Part shown: piece by piece, positions 41,041-51,926 of the stretch
Layout of the letters: the number at the start of each line of letters is the position of its first letter
Numbering within the stretch: position 1 is the stretch's first letter
Assembly (NCBI RefSeq): GCF_014863585.1
Contig: NZ_CP062253.1
Span: 4,118,501-4,182,500 of the forward strand
Direction: 5' to 3'
Source of the DNA: Pseudomonas gozinkensis
GTDB lineage: Bacteria; Pseudomonadota; Gammaproteobacteria; Pseudomonadales; Pseudomonadaceae
Length of the DNA: 64,000 nucleotides
Notes under the pieces: model-generated
What the model was told of the DNA's origin: nothing
Databases searched by the model: none
The model's input: only the letters and a program-made list of their open reading frames with translations
Made by a program: the position numbers and the translations under genes

Positions 41041-41412
41041 ACCTTCAAGCCGATTTGTGCGGTGTTTTCTCAAACCTCATGGGAAAAATCACCGCACAAG
41101 GGCTGCATCCATCCCCGTAAATCCTTCAGTACGAATTTGCGTCGTCGCCGCGCTGAAACGTCTGACAACGACAACAGACAGAACGCCTCAGACCGCTGAC
41201 TCCTTTCGCGTGGCTCACCCGTTGCCACGCAGTGCTGCCCCCCAGAAACACGTCCGCCCGGCGTCAATTCACGTTTTATCAGTACGTATTTCGACACCGC
41301 TGAAACCCGCGACTGGAAACGTCCGGACATTTTTGACCCCGCCTTCACCGCGCTTTTAGATTCGGCTCGTGCTTGCAACAGCACTCCCAAACAACAACCA
41401 AGGAGCAACATC
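41041..41412. other. Gap between czcS and the RiPP operon
   Basis: These 372 bp have no supported gene. A long hairpin (TTGTGCGGTG and its complement, 41055-41099, with a partly paired 25-nt centre) lies just after czcS but has no T-run. A candidate promoter for the RiPP operon lies at 41333-41362. Confidence 0.6.
41333..41362 (+). promoter_or_regulatory. Candidate promoter of the RiPP operon
   Basis: TTGACC (41333-41338), an 18-bp spacer and TAGATT (41357-41362) give a fair sigma-70 match, leaving a leader of about 45 nt before the precursor ATG. Confidence 0.4.
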
Positions 41413-41541
41413 ATGGGCTACATGGGCAGTTTGAACGCAAACCCTATTGATGAACTGGAAGAGCAGGAAGCCCCCTCGCCAGAGCAGATCGAAGCGCTAC
41501 AACTGACCGAGGAAGAACAGGCAGAGCTGAACGCCGAGTGA
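41413..41541 (+). CDS. Putative RiPP precursor peptide (42 residues)
   Basis: This short gene has an excellent AAGGAG site 7 bases before its ATG and directly precedes a YcaO gene. The peptide begins MGYMGSLNANPIDELEEQEA and its C-terminal half is a very acidic, helix-prone stretch with 13 Glu over the last 29 residues. It has no cysteine, two Ser and one Thr. The only compositionally distinct part is the N-terminal segment MGYMGSLNANP, which may be the core, with the acidic remainder as a C-terminal follower. Bottromycin precursors have this layout and a similar length (about 44). The usual order, leader first, would leave a C-terminal core almost without modifiable residues. Precursor role is inferred from context; no homologue was recognised. 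Confidence 0.7.
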   Translation: MGYMGSLNANPIDELEEQEAPSPEQIEALQLTEEEQAELNAE

Positions 41542-41549
41542 CAGAACCT

Positions 41550-41570
41550 GCGAGGGCCTTGCGCCCTCGC
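41550..41570 (+). other. Intercistronic hairpin after the precursor gene
   Basis: GCGAGGGC and its exact complement flank a 5-nt loop 8 bp after the precursor stop. No T-run follows. Such hairpins often stabilise a highly expressed precursor message or limit read-through into modification genes. Confidence 0.65.
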
Positions 41571-41591
41571 GGGCTTTCCAGGAAGGGAATC

Positions 41592-42815
41592 ATGGACAAG
41601 ACAACGTTGGCCGAGCGTGAGCTCACGGCCGACCAGGCAGAGCGGCGTATTCACACCGAACTTTCACACCTGGGCCTCACACCGCACACCCGCACCCTCG
41701 GTAGCAAAGTGGTTGCCGTTCAGGCGAGTCTTCATGGCTGCGACAACCGTCATGCCCGCGGCTCCGGCAAGGGCTATGCGGATCAGGCGCACCTGGGCGC
41801 GCTTTATGAAGCGCTCGAGCACTACTGGACGGATGAGCTCTGTACCACCGATGTTCACCACGAAACGGAAGGCTATTTCAAAGACACGCCGATCTTCGCC
41901 GATGACTCGCTTCTGTACAGGCTCACCTGCCAGAAAAACGTGCGCATCACCTGCCGGACCTATGTCTGTCCGCCCTGGCATGAGAGGTTTTCCTATCCGG
42001 TGGCGCTGACCTCGCCAAACGGCTCACGTTTGCCCTCGTTACCGGGCACGGCCGACTATCGAGCCGTGCAGCGCTACGCCAGCAACAGCGGCACCGCGAT
42101 TGGCGCCACTTACAACGAAGCGATGCTGCACGCCGCAAACGAATGCATCGAGCGCGATGCCGTGTCGTTGTTTCTGCTCGATCATTTTTATTATCAGAAC
42201 CATCCACCACTGCGACGGGTGGCGCGCCTCACTGAAAGCGACGAACTCGCCCGTCTGTGGGCCGATGCCGAACAGGAAATCGACGGCGAAATCGTGCTGG
42301 TGGATATCAGCACCGAGTTCGAGACCCGGACTTTTCTGGCCTTCACCATGAAGCGGGGTGCTCACCCCCAGGTATTCGGCAGCGGCAGTTCCCTCGACCC
42401 GCGCCATGCGGCGTGGCGGGCACTCACTGAACTGGTGCAGTTGCAACTGAGTGCCACCGAACCCGAATACCGCCAGACGCTACTCAATGCGCTGCGCAAC
42501 CTGAAGCCTTTCCCGCGTCTGCTGCGCTGTGCGCAATTCGATCCGCAGACGCTGCTGCATCGCTGCGTTCAACACGAGGTGAGACTGCCGGATTCCGCTA
42601 AAGACCTGTCGGTGGACAATCAACTGCACTTGCTGACTCAAGACCTGCGGATTCATGGCCGTACGCTCGGTGCAGCCGTCCTGCAGCGAACCGAGCTCGG
42701 CACGACCCTGCTCAACGTGGTGATCCCCGGACTGGAACGCTTCTTCGTGGTCTCCAGCGGTAACGTCGTCGTCCCGCAAGCCCGGGGCCGCACGCTGGAG
42801 AGGCCCGCCCCATGA
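41592..42815 (+). CDS. Stand-alone YcaO-domain peptide-modifying enzyme
   Basis: The 407-residue product is a YcaO-fold ATPase; these enzymes activate backbone amides with ATP to form azolines, thioamides or amidines. ATP-binding signatures are LYEALEHYWTDEL with E73 and E76, and SNSGTAIGATYNEAMLHAAN followed by ECIERD with E184 and E187. These match the peptide-maturase branch. No E1-like partner domain is fused and none is encoded beside it, so it is a stand-alone YcaO as in bottromycin clusters. The C-terminus ends ERPAP, a short echo of the PxPxP tail of azoline-forming YcaOs. The ATG at 41592 has GGAAGGGA upstream; a GTG at 41538 overlapping the precursor is possible but weaker. Its stop overlaps the next gene (ATGA). 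Confidence 0.88.
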   Translation: MDKTTLAERELTADQAERRIHTELSHLGLTPHTRTLGSKVVAVQASLHGCDNRHARGSGKGYADQAHLGALYEALEHYWTDELCTTDVHHETEGYFKDTPIFADDSLLYRLTCQKNVRITCRTYVCPPWHERFSYPVALTSPNGSRLPSLPGTADYRAVQRYASNSGTAIGATYNEAMLHAANECIERDAVSLFLLDHFYYQNHPPLRRVARLTESDELARLWADAEQEIDGEIVLVDISTEFETRTFLAFTMKRGAHPQVFGSGSSLDPRHAAWRALTELVQLQLSATEPEYRQTLLNALRNLKPFPRLLRCAQFDPQTLLHRCVQHEVRLPDSAKDLSVDNQLHLLTQDLRIHGRTLGAAVLQRTELGTTLLNVVIPGLERFFVVSSGNVVVPQARGRTLERPAP

Positions 42816-43762
42816 ACCGACTCGATCGCACCCGGGAATTGACACTGGCCCGATCCCTGCGCCTTTACCTCAACGAGAACGGCGCTGTTGGCCACTACCT
42901 CGAACCACGAGGCAGTGGACTGCATCACGTTTTTTTCCTGCGGGTGAACGATGAGCTGTGGGTCGGCCGCAAGCTCCTGCAGCGTGACCGGCATTTTCGG
43001 TGGCAGGCCAACAGCGCGCTCAAACCCGGCATGTTGTTCGGCCCGCATCTCCATTCATTGTGGGGTAATGACGGGTTGTCGATCGGCTATCGGACGGTCT
43101 CCCCCGCAGACAAAGCGCAGGCCTTCGAGCACGCAAGGCATCAGGCTGACAGCGAGATCCTGTTTCCCTTTCCACTGCTGGATGAGAAAGGTCGGGAGGC
43201 GGTCTGCCCGGCAGACTTCTGGCACTGCAACGAATCACTGGCCGAACAACTGAACACCGACGAACACCACTTGCGCGAATACTGCGCCGGGCTGCTCCAG
43301 GCCATCACTGAAAAAGGCGCACTGATTTACGACCCGGCGTGCTCGACCGGCGCGTTCATCGCCCATCTCGCCCGCGCCCTGCCCGACTGTCTGTGTCTGG
43401 GCAGTGACCGTTCGGCCTCGATGATCGAACACGCCAGGCGATGGCACAGCGGGACATCCGTGGAGTTCGACGTGCTGGAGGCAAGTGAAGCCTTCGATAC
43501 CGGCATCCGCTGCGATGTTTTGATCCTGCGTTTCCTCAACGCCGAAGTCTTGACCCGCCGTGAGGCCCAACCCGCATTCGAATCGCTGATCCGTTGCGTC
43601 AAACCCGGCGGCACGATCCTCGTTTTCGGTCACACCCCGGTGTTGATCCCGATCACCTGGCTCGCCTCCCTCCACAACCTGAAACTTGAATCCAGCGTCG
43701 CTGCGCTGCCGGGGCAAATCGAGCTGTTCCAGTTCTATCGTCTGACGGTTCCGGCGCCATGA
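42812..43762 (+). CDS. SAM-dependent methyltransferase of the RiPP operon
   Basis: The 316-residue protein has a class I methyltransferase domain at about residues 155-316. Motif I is IYDPACSTGAFIAHLA (D174 to G180), then an acidic strand end LGSDRSAS, and VKPGGTILVFGH as the post-motif region. The first 150 residues form a separate domain I do not recognise (PRGSGLHHVFFLRVNDELWV, PHLHSLWGNDGLSIGYR); it may bind the peptide. It overlaps the YcaO and hydrolase genes by 4 bases each, so the three enzymes are made together. Target (N-, O- or C-methylation) is unknown. Confidence 0.82.
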   Translation: MNRLDRTRELTLARSLRLYLNENGAVGHYLEPRGSGLHHVFFLRVNDELWVGRKLLQRDRHFRWQANSALKPGMLFGPHLHSLWGNDGLSIGYRTVSPADKAQAFEHARHQADSEILFPFPLLDEKGREAVCPADFWHCNESLAEQLNTDEHHLREYCAGLLQAITEKGALIYDPACSTGAFIAHLARALPDCLCLGSDRSASMIEHARRWHSGTSVEFDVLEASEAFDTGIRCDVLILRFLNAEVLTRREAQPAFESLIRCVKPGGTILVFGHTPVLIPITWLASLHNLKLESSVAALPGQIELFQFYRLTVPAP

Positions 43763-44637
43763 GCTTTTCCCTGCACAGCCGAGGCTATTACCCGACCGGC
43801 GACGGCCATCAACTCTATTGGGAACGGCATGGTGTTCCGGGACACGAACCGGTGTTTTTCCTCCATGGCGGCCCCGGCGGACGCATCAGCCGCCACCATT
43901 TGCAGTTCTTCGAACCGGGAAGGTTCGACATCATCCTGTTTGACCAGCGCGGTTGCGGGCGCTCGACGCCCTATGGGGAACTGCGGGACAACAACACCGG
44001 GCTGTGTGTTGAAGACATTGATGCCCTGCGCCAGCATTTCGGTTTCGAAAAAATCAGTGTGCTGGGCGTGTCATGGGGCAGCTGGCTGGCGATCCAGTAC
44101 CAACAGCGCTACCCGCAGCACTTGCTGAAAACCACACTGGTTTCGGTGTTCGTGCCGTTTGCCGCCAATGTCAGGGCCTACGATCAGGCGCTCAATGACG
44201 GACTGGCGCAATCGTCTCAAGCGTCGACCGGGCACCGCGCGAAGGACATCTATCGGATCCTCGGCGAAGGCTGCCCATTACAGCAACACCGCGCCGCCAT
44301 CGAATGGCTGAATGCCGTTCTGCGTCGCACAGGGCAGACGATTTGCCCCGACACACTGGAACGTTTCGTCGATCAGGAGGCAGTGCTCGCGATCCGCCTC
44401 GAACTGCATTACCACCTGCAGAACTACTGCTTCACGCCAAAGGATGAAGACCTGACCCTCGACGACAACACCCTGCTGATCCAGGGCATCCGCGACACCC
44501 ATGGCATGGCCAGCGTGCGCTGGCTAAGGCAACGCATGAACATCCACTGCCGGCTGCTGCACGCCGGGCACAATGCCTTTGAAAACGCCCTCCTCAAAGC
44601 GGTGCGTCGGGCGGTGAAACGTGAAATCGAAAGGTGA
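43759..44637 (+). CDS. Alpha/beta hydrolase (prolyl aminopeptidase family S33) of the RiPP operon
   Basis: This is a 292-residue alpha/beta hydrolase. The oxyanion motif HGGPGG (from H36), DQRGCGRS and the nucleophile elbow GVSWGS (S105) are those of proline iminopeptidases, with D246 (GIRDTHG) and H271 (AGHNAF) completing a likely triad. In this setting it could trim the precursor at its N-terminus or remove the follower. A non-hydrolytic role is also possible, as for the alpha/beta-hydrolase epimerase of bottromycin synthesis. No ordinary pip operon context is present. It is the last gene of the operon; no transporter follows. Confidence 0.85.
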   Translation: MSFSLHSRGYYPTGDGHQLYWERHGVPGHEPVFFLHGGPGGRISRHHLQFFEPGRFDIILFDQRGCGRSTPYGELRDNNTGLCVEDIDALRQHFGFEKISVLGVSWGSWLAIQYQQRYPQHLLKTTLVSVFVPFAANVRAYDQALNDGLAQSSQASTGHRAKDIYRILGEGCPLQQHRAAIEWLNAVLRRTGQTICPDTLERFVDQEAVLAIRLELHYHLQNYCFTPKDEDLTLDDNTLLIQGIRDTHGMASVRWLRQRMNIHCRLLHAGHNAFENALLKAVRRAVKREIER

Positions 44638-44810
44638 GCGTTATATGACCGTAGGATTTTTTTCCGTTACTGGCCCGTCCCGCCGGGAACACAGAAAGCT
44701 CTCTCCATATTGCCCGTCTCGTCCTACAGCCACGCCAGGAAACAAGACGTTATCTTGGGTCACGGTTTACCAAGCGGCTGAGGCCAGAACGGACAATGAA
44801 ACGTGAAATC
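44615..44810. repeat. 14-bp direct repeat bracketing the RiPP/toxin-antitoxin junction
   Basis: TGAAACGTGAAATC occurs at 44615-44628, inside the hydrolase 3-prime end, and again at 44797-44810. The copies are 182 bp apart. It may mark a duplication or a small insertion between the two gene sets. Confidence 0.7.
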
Positions 44811-44984
44811 TTTTTTGAGCTGGTGAGCAGCTTCGATTCATCGGTGGTCGAGCGACGGAGCAAAGTCATGCAGTTTCCTTATATAGCGCGACATGCAGGC
44901 TTGTCCCTCACCTGCACAGAACAAATCCGGGACTTTGCCGCCCCCCTCGATTCTGGCTATATTTGTCCAGAATATGAGGAAGAC
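44638..44984. other. Gap between the RiPP operon and the toxin-antitoxin pair
   Basis: These 347 bp show no supported gene. Frames running through it (a 61-codon frame and an N-terminal extension of the antitoxin) have no ribosome site or family match. An AT-rich TTATATA near 44880 and the operator at 44950 are probably the toxin-antitoxin promoter. Confidence 0.5.
44950..44973 (+). promoter_or_regulatory. Probable toxin-antitoxin operator
   Basis: ATTCTGG and its complement CCAGAAT flank a 10-bp AT-rich spacer containing TATATT. The dyad lies 11 bp before the antitoxin ATG, overlapping a likely -10, as expected for autorepression by a Phd-type antitoxin complex. Confidence 0.6.
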
Positions 44985-45227
44985 ATGATGATCATCGTTC
45001 CGTTGGCCGAAGCAAAAAACAATCTATCCAGACTCGTCGATGAGGCCGCCTCGGGGCAGATCATTACAATTGCCAAACATGGGCGTGCACTCGCTCGTCT
45101 GGTTCCTGTCACCAAGGCTCAAGGTCCGCGTATAGGTGCGATGAAGGGCAAACTCGTGCTTCCCGAAAACTTCGACGCGCCACTACCGGATGACATGCTC
45201 GACGCGTTTGAGGGTGGCCAGTCATGA
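44985..45227 (+). CDS. Phd/YefM-type antitoxin
   Basis: This is an 80-residue antitoxin. The N-terminal DNA-binding domain reads VPLAEAKNNLSRLVDEAASG, then IITIAKHGRALARLVPV, the Phd/YefM pattern. The acidic C-terminal tail (LPDDMLDAFEGG) would wrap the toxin. The start at 44985 has GAGGAAG upstream and follows the operator; a frame reaching back to 44796 is not supported. The stop overlaps the toxin start (ATGA). Confidence 0.9.
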   Translation: MMIIVPLAEAKNNLSRLVDEAASGQIITIAKHGRALARLVPVTKAQGPRIGAMKGKLVLPENFDAPLPDDMLDAFEGGQS

Positions 45228-45601
45228 GGGTATTGCTCGACACCCACATTCTGCTCTGGACGCTTTCAGACGACTCCAGACTCTCCGCAAAAGCCAGAAA
45301 ACTGATTGAGAACGCCACCGAAATCTACATCAGCGCTGCGACCTATTGGGAGATGGCGATCAAGGTCGGCCTCGGTAAGTTGAATGTTGATCTCGAAGAA
45401 ATAAGGCAATACAGCCTCGACAGCGGCTTTGTAGAACTCCCGGTGACTTCAGAACACGCCATTGCCGTAAAGGAGCTTGAACACCACCATCGCGATCCAT
45501 TCGATCGGCTTATTGTTGCAACAGCCATGGTAGAGCCGATGAAGCTGCTAACCGCCGATCCCCTGGTGGCTCAGTACACAGATCTGGCTGTTCTGGTCTG
45601 A
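45224..45601 (+). CDS. PIN-domain toxin ribonuclease (VapC-like)
   Basis: The 125-residue PIN domain carries the acidic metal-binding residues: D6 (LLDTHILLW), E43 (ATYWEMAIK), D91 or D94 (RDPFDRLIVATAM) and D112 (LLTADPLV). PIN toxins cut specific RNAs, often tRNA. Pairing with a Phd-type antitoxin is common in this subgroup (the LLLDTHxxLW type). It is translationally coupled to the antitoxin. Confidence 0.92.
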   Translation: MRVLLDTHILLWTLSDDSRLSAKARKLIENATEIYISAATYWEMAIKVGLGKLNVDLEEIRQYSLDSGFVELPVTSEHAIAVKELEHHHRDPFDRLIVATAMVEPMKLLTADPLVAQYTDLAVLV

Positions 45602-45613
45602 ATCCCGCACAAA

Positions 45614-45638
45614 GAAAAACGGCACCCGAAGGTGCCGT
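45614..45638 (-). terminator. Terminator of the glycerol-type ABC operon
   Basis: ACGGCACC and its complement flank CGAA; on the minus strand TTTTTC follows. It lies 19 bp after the last gene of the operon and converges with the toxin gene. Confidence 0.87.
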
Positions 45639-45656
45639 CCCGTCCCGCAAAAACGC

Positions 45657-47399
<1,743 letters not shown>

Positions 47400-47446
47400 A
47401 GAGACCTCCTGTTAGGTTTTCGGAGCAAGATTGCCGAGCGATTCGA

Positions 47447-47722
47447 CTAGCCCCAACGCATCACAGCCAACAGCCACACCAGGGACAACGCGGACGCTAC
47501 CCAGATGCTCCAGTCGGTCACGCCGATTACCAGCAGATGCAGGTAGGCGCTGCCGAGAAGACCGATGAACAAGCGATCGCCACGGGTGGTGGCAATCGGC
47601 AGAAACCCTCGCCGCAAGATGCTCGGCGAGCGCAGTTCCCAGGTGGTCATGCCCACCAGGATCAAACCAATCACGATGAAAAACGCCGCCGTCGGGACGG
47701 TCCAGCTCATCCATTCCATCAT
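47447..47722 (-). CDS. DUF2160 small membrane protein of the ABC operon
   Basis: The 91-residue protein has three predicted helices (about 8-25, 48-66, 68-86) and motifs of the DUF2160 family (TWELRSPSILRRGFLPIATTRGDRLFIG split by short loops). It is nearly always encoded in glycerol-type ABC operons, between permease and binding protein as here. Its role in transport is not known. The ATG at 47722 has GAGGAA upstream; another ATG lies one codon later. Confidence 0.83.
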   Translation of the reverse strand: MMEWMSWTVPTAAFFIVIGLILVGMTTWELRSPSILRRGFLPIATTRGDRLFIGLLGSAYLHLLVIGVTDWSIWVASALSLVWLLAVMRWG

Positions 47723-47729
47723 CAGTTCC

Positions 47730-48530
<801 letters not shown>

Positions 48531-48539
48531 GGCCGGGCC

Positions 48540-49402
<863 letters not shown>

Positions 49403-49406
<4 letters not shown>

Positions 49407-50515
49407 GGCTGTACCTCGCTGTCGGTTGCATCCAGCAGAAACTCGTCGGCGTAGACCATCAGCCACTGCGCCGGAAAACTGATGTAGGCCGTGCCCTGCG
49501 GCACCGGTTTGTCCTCGGCCAGACGCACTTTCAGCAGCGCGCCATCGAGATCCAGGGTCATGATCTTGTACGTGCCGAGGTCTTCGACGTGTACGACCCG
49601 CGCCTGCATCGCATCATCGAACGGTTCGTCCCACACGTGAATGAACTCGGGACGAATGCCGACCTTCAGATTTTTCCACTGACCGTGTTCGATATGGCGC
49701 TGCAAGCCGTCGGACAGCGGCAGGTGGGTCGAGTTGAAGCCGACCCCGCCCGGTTGCGGCTGCACTTCGATCAGGTTCATCCCCGGGCTGCCGATGAAGT
49801 AGCCGACAAAGGTGTGGCTCGGCCGCTCGAACAATTCCCGTGGGGTGCCGAACTGGACGATCTGGCCGCCGTACATCACCGCGATCTTGTCGGCGAAAGT
49901 TGAAGCCTCCAACTGATCGTGGGTGACGTAGACCATGGTGATGTTGAACTGCTCGTGGATCTGCTTGAGCTTGCGCCGCAGTTTCCATTTCAGGTGCGGG
50001 TCGATCACCGTCAGCGGCTCGTCGAACAGGATCGCCGACACGTCATCGCGCACCAGGCCACGGCCCATGGAGACTTTCTGTTTTTCGTCGGCGGTAAGGT
50101 TGCGCGCCTTTTTACTCAGCAGGTTTTGCAGGTCGAGGACTTCGGCGATTTCCTGCACCTTGCTGTGTACTTTCGCCTCGGCCAGGCCCTGATTTCTCAA
50201 GGGAAAGGCCAGGTTGTCGAACACGGTCATGGTGTCGTAGACCACCGGGAACTGGAACACCTGAGCGATGTTGCGCTTCTCCGGGGTCAGGTCGTTGACC
50301 GCTTTGCCATCGAACAGCACATGGCCCTGGGACGGGCTGAGCAAACCGGAAATGATGTTGAGCAACGTCGATTTGCCGCAACCCGAAGGGCCGAGCAAGG
50401 CATAGGCGCCGCCCTGCTCCCAGATGTGGTCCATCTCGCGGATCGCGTAATCCTCGGGCCCGCTCGGGGTTTTGCTGTAGCTGTGGGCGAGGTGCTGCAA
50501 ACGGATTTCGGCCAT
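49403..50515 (-). CDS. glpT: ABC transporter ATPase (GlpT-like) with degenerate signature motif
   Basis: This is a 370-residue ATPase with an N-terminal nucleotide-binding domain and a C-terminal MalK-like OB domain. Walker A is GPSGCGKST, the Walker B region is AILFDEPL and the H-loop YVTHDQ is intact. The ABC signature is NLTADEKQKVSMGR instead of LSGGQQQR, which normally weakens ATP hydrolysis at the site it completes. Its partner keeps LSGGQ but lacks the H-loop histidine, so the heterodimer has one good and one weak ATP site. The start overlaps the previous stop by one base (TGATG). Confidence 0.9.
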
Positions 50516-51609
50516 CAGGCAACCCTCGCGACTCGCCGGCCCGGTGCCTGCACCAGGCGGCCCTGCGCATCGAACACAAACAGTTTATGAGTCGGGATAT
50601 AGATGCGGATCGGCGCATCGACGTCGTATTCGTGAACCCCCGGCAAATGCAGCACCAGCAGAAAATGCTCGTTGCGCACGTGCAGGAAGGTTTCGGAACC
50701 GCTGATTTCCGCCACCTCGACGGTCACCGCCAGTTCCAGGTCGTCGTCGTTGCTCGGCACCAGCGAGATGTGGCTCGGACGCACGCCAAAGCGGAACTCG
50801 CCCTCGCCCACCGGCCGCAAGTCGACGTTCAACGGGAAGTGCACGAAGTTGGCGAAACTCACTTCGTTACCGGCGATACGCCCCGGCATCAGGTTGATCG
50901 GCGGCTCGGAAAACAATTCAGCCGCCAGCACCGTTTGTGGCTGGTGATAGACCTCGGTCGACGGGCCGCTCTGGATCACCCGGCCCTCGTGCAGAATGGT
51001 GGTGGTGCCGCCCAGCGCCAGCGCTTCGTTGGGTTCGGTGGTGGCATAGATGGCGATGGTGTGGCGGGCCTTGAACAGCTCGCGCATTTCCTGGCGCAGT
51101 TCTTCGCGCAGTTTGTAATCGAGGTTGACCAGCGGCTCGTCGAACAGAATCAGTTCGGCATCCTTGACCAGCGCCCGGGCCATGGCCGTGCGTTGTTGCT
51201 GACCGCCGGAGAGTTCCAGCGGATAGCGCTTGAGAAACTTCTCGATGCGCAGCATCTTCGCGGTTTCCTGCACCTTGCTCTGGATCTGCTCATTGGAGAT
51301 CCCGGCCTGGCGCAACGGCGACGCGATGTTCTCGAACACCGTCATGGTCGGGTAATTGATGAACTGCTGATAGACCATCGACACGTTGCGCAGACGCACC
51401 GGGCGCTGGGTGACATCGACGCCGTTCATCAGGATGCGGCCGCTGTCGGGCTTGTCCAGACCGGCCATCAGGCGCATCAGACTGGTCTTGCCGGACAGCG
51501 TGCGCCCGAGCAAAACGTTGAAGGATCCAGGTTCGAATTTCAGGCTCGCATCGTCGATCCAGGTCTGGCCCTCGACGGTACGGCTGACGTGCTCCAGGGT
51601 GAGTGACAT
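50515..51609 (-). CDS. glpS: ABC transporter ATPase (GlpS-like) lacking the H-loop histidine
   Basis: This is a 364-residue ATPase with Walker A GRTLSGKTS, signature LSGGQQQRTAMAR and Walker B LILFDEPL. Where the H-loop histidine belongs, the sequence reads IYATTEPNEA (Thr instead of His), so its own site should be poorly catalytic. The C-terminal OB domain is MalK-like. It is the first gene of the operon. A candidate sigma-54 promoter lies 46 bp before its start, and the divergent sigma-54 activator is probably its regulator. Confidence 0.9.
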   Translation of the reverse strand: MSLTLEHVSRTVEGQTWIDDASLKFEPGSFNVLLGRTLSGKTSLMRLMAGLDKPDSGRILMNGVDVTQRPVRLRNVSMVYQQFINYPTMTVFENIASPLRQAGISNEQIQSKVQETAKMLRIEKFLKRYPLELSGGQQQRTAMARALVKDAELILFDEPLVNLDYKLREELRQEMRELFKARHTIAIYATTEPNEALALGGTTTILHEGRVIQSGPSTEVYHQPQTVLAAELFSEPPINLMPGRIAGNEVSFANFVHFPLNVDLRPVGEGEFRFGVRPSHISLVPSNDDDLELAVTVEVAEISGSETFLHVRNEHFLLVLHLPGVHEYDVDAPIRIYIPTHKLFVFDAQGRLVQAPGRRVARVA

Positions 51610-51654
51610 GGCTCGGCCTTTTTATTATTGGAGTCAAGCGACCTGTCCTGTAGA

Positions 51655-51669
51655 GCGACATTCGTGCCA
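51655..51669 (-). promoter_or_regulatory. Candidate sigma-54 promoter of the ABC operon
   Basis: The minus strand reads TGGCAC-GAATG-TCGC: the -24 GG and -12 GC are exactly 10 bp apart, with one mismatch to TGGCAC-N5-TTGC. It lies 46 bp before the glpS ATG. Confidence 0.6.
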
Positions 51670-51733
51670 GAAACGGCAAGCTGTTGATTTACCGCAAAAT
51701 TCGCTGGAGGCCACGCAAATCGGGGTTCGTAGC

Positions 51734-51803
51734 TGAACACAAGTGAACAGTCGCGACTGAACAATTGAACAGTCGGTCGATTGACAATGAACAATAGTGA
51801 ACA
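51734..51803 (-). promoter_or_regulatory. TGAACA repeat array, probable activator binding sites
   Basis: Six plus-strand copies of TGAACA start at 51734, 51744, 51758, 51766, 51788 and 51798. Two continue as TGAACAGTCG, and CAGTCGCGACTG is a 12-bp palindrome. The array lies 65-148 bp upstream of the -24/-12 element, where enhancer sites for sigma-54 activators usually are. Confidence 0.6.
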
Positions 51804-51834
51804 ACACTCTATGGATGCTTTTTTGGCACGGATC

Positions 51835-51926
51835 CTGTGAGAGCGAGCTTGCTCGCGATAGCGGTATGTCATTCACCGTTGATGTAACTGACACATCGCT
51901 ATCGCGAGCAAGCACGCTCCCACAGA
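51835..51926. repeat. REPIN, slightly degenerate
   Basis: Inverted REP units of the GAGCTTGCTCGCGATAGCGG type, with changes near both ends (GTGAGAGC on the left, AGCACGCTCC on the right). Confidence 0.85.

Noticed and set aside
41538..41591. GTG start extending the YcaO protein by 18 residues
   Set aside because: The extension overlaps the precursor stop and runs through the intercistronic hairpin; the ATG at 41592 has the better ribosome site.
43759..44637. The alpha/beta hydrolase as an ordinary housekeeping proline iminopeptidase
   Set aside because: It overlaps the methyltransferase gene by 4 bases in a YcaO operon, so a pathway role is more likely, although the sequence motifs are those of the family.
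44621..44984. A 61-codon frame after the hydrolase and an antitoxin frame extended back to 44796
   Set aside because: No ribosome sites; the extension runs through the toxin-antitoxin operator, and the Phd fold begins at 44985.
51824..51842. A plus-strand TGGCAC read as a second sigma-54 promoter for the activator gene
   Set aside because: No GC at the -12 position with correct spacing.
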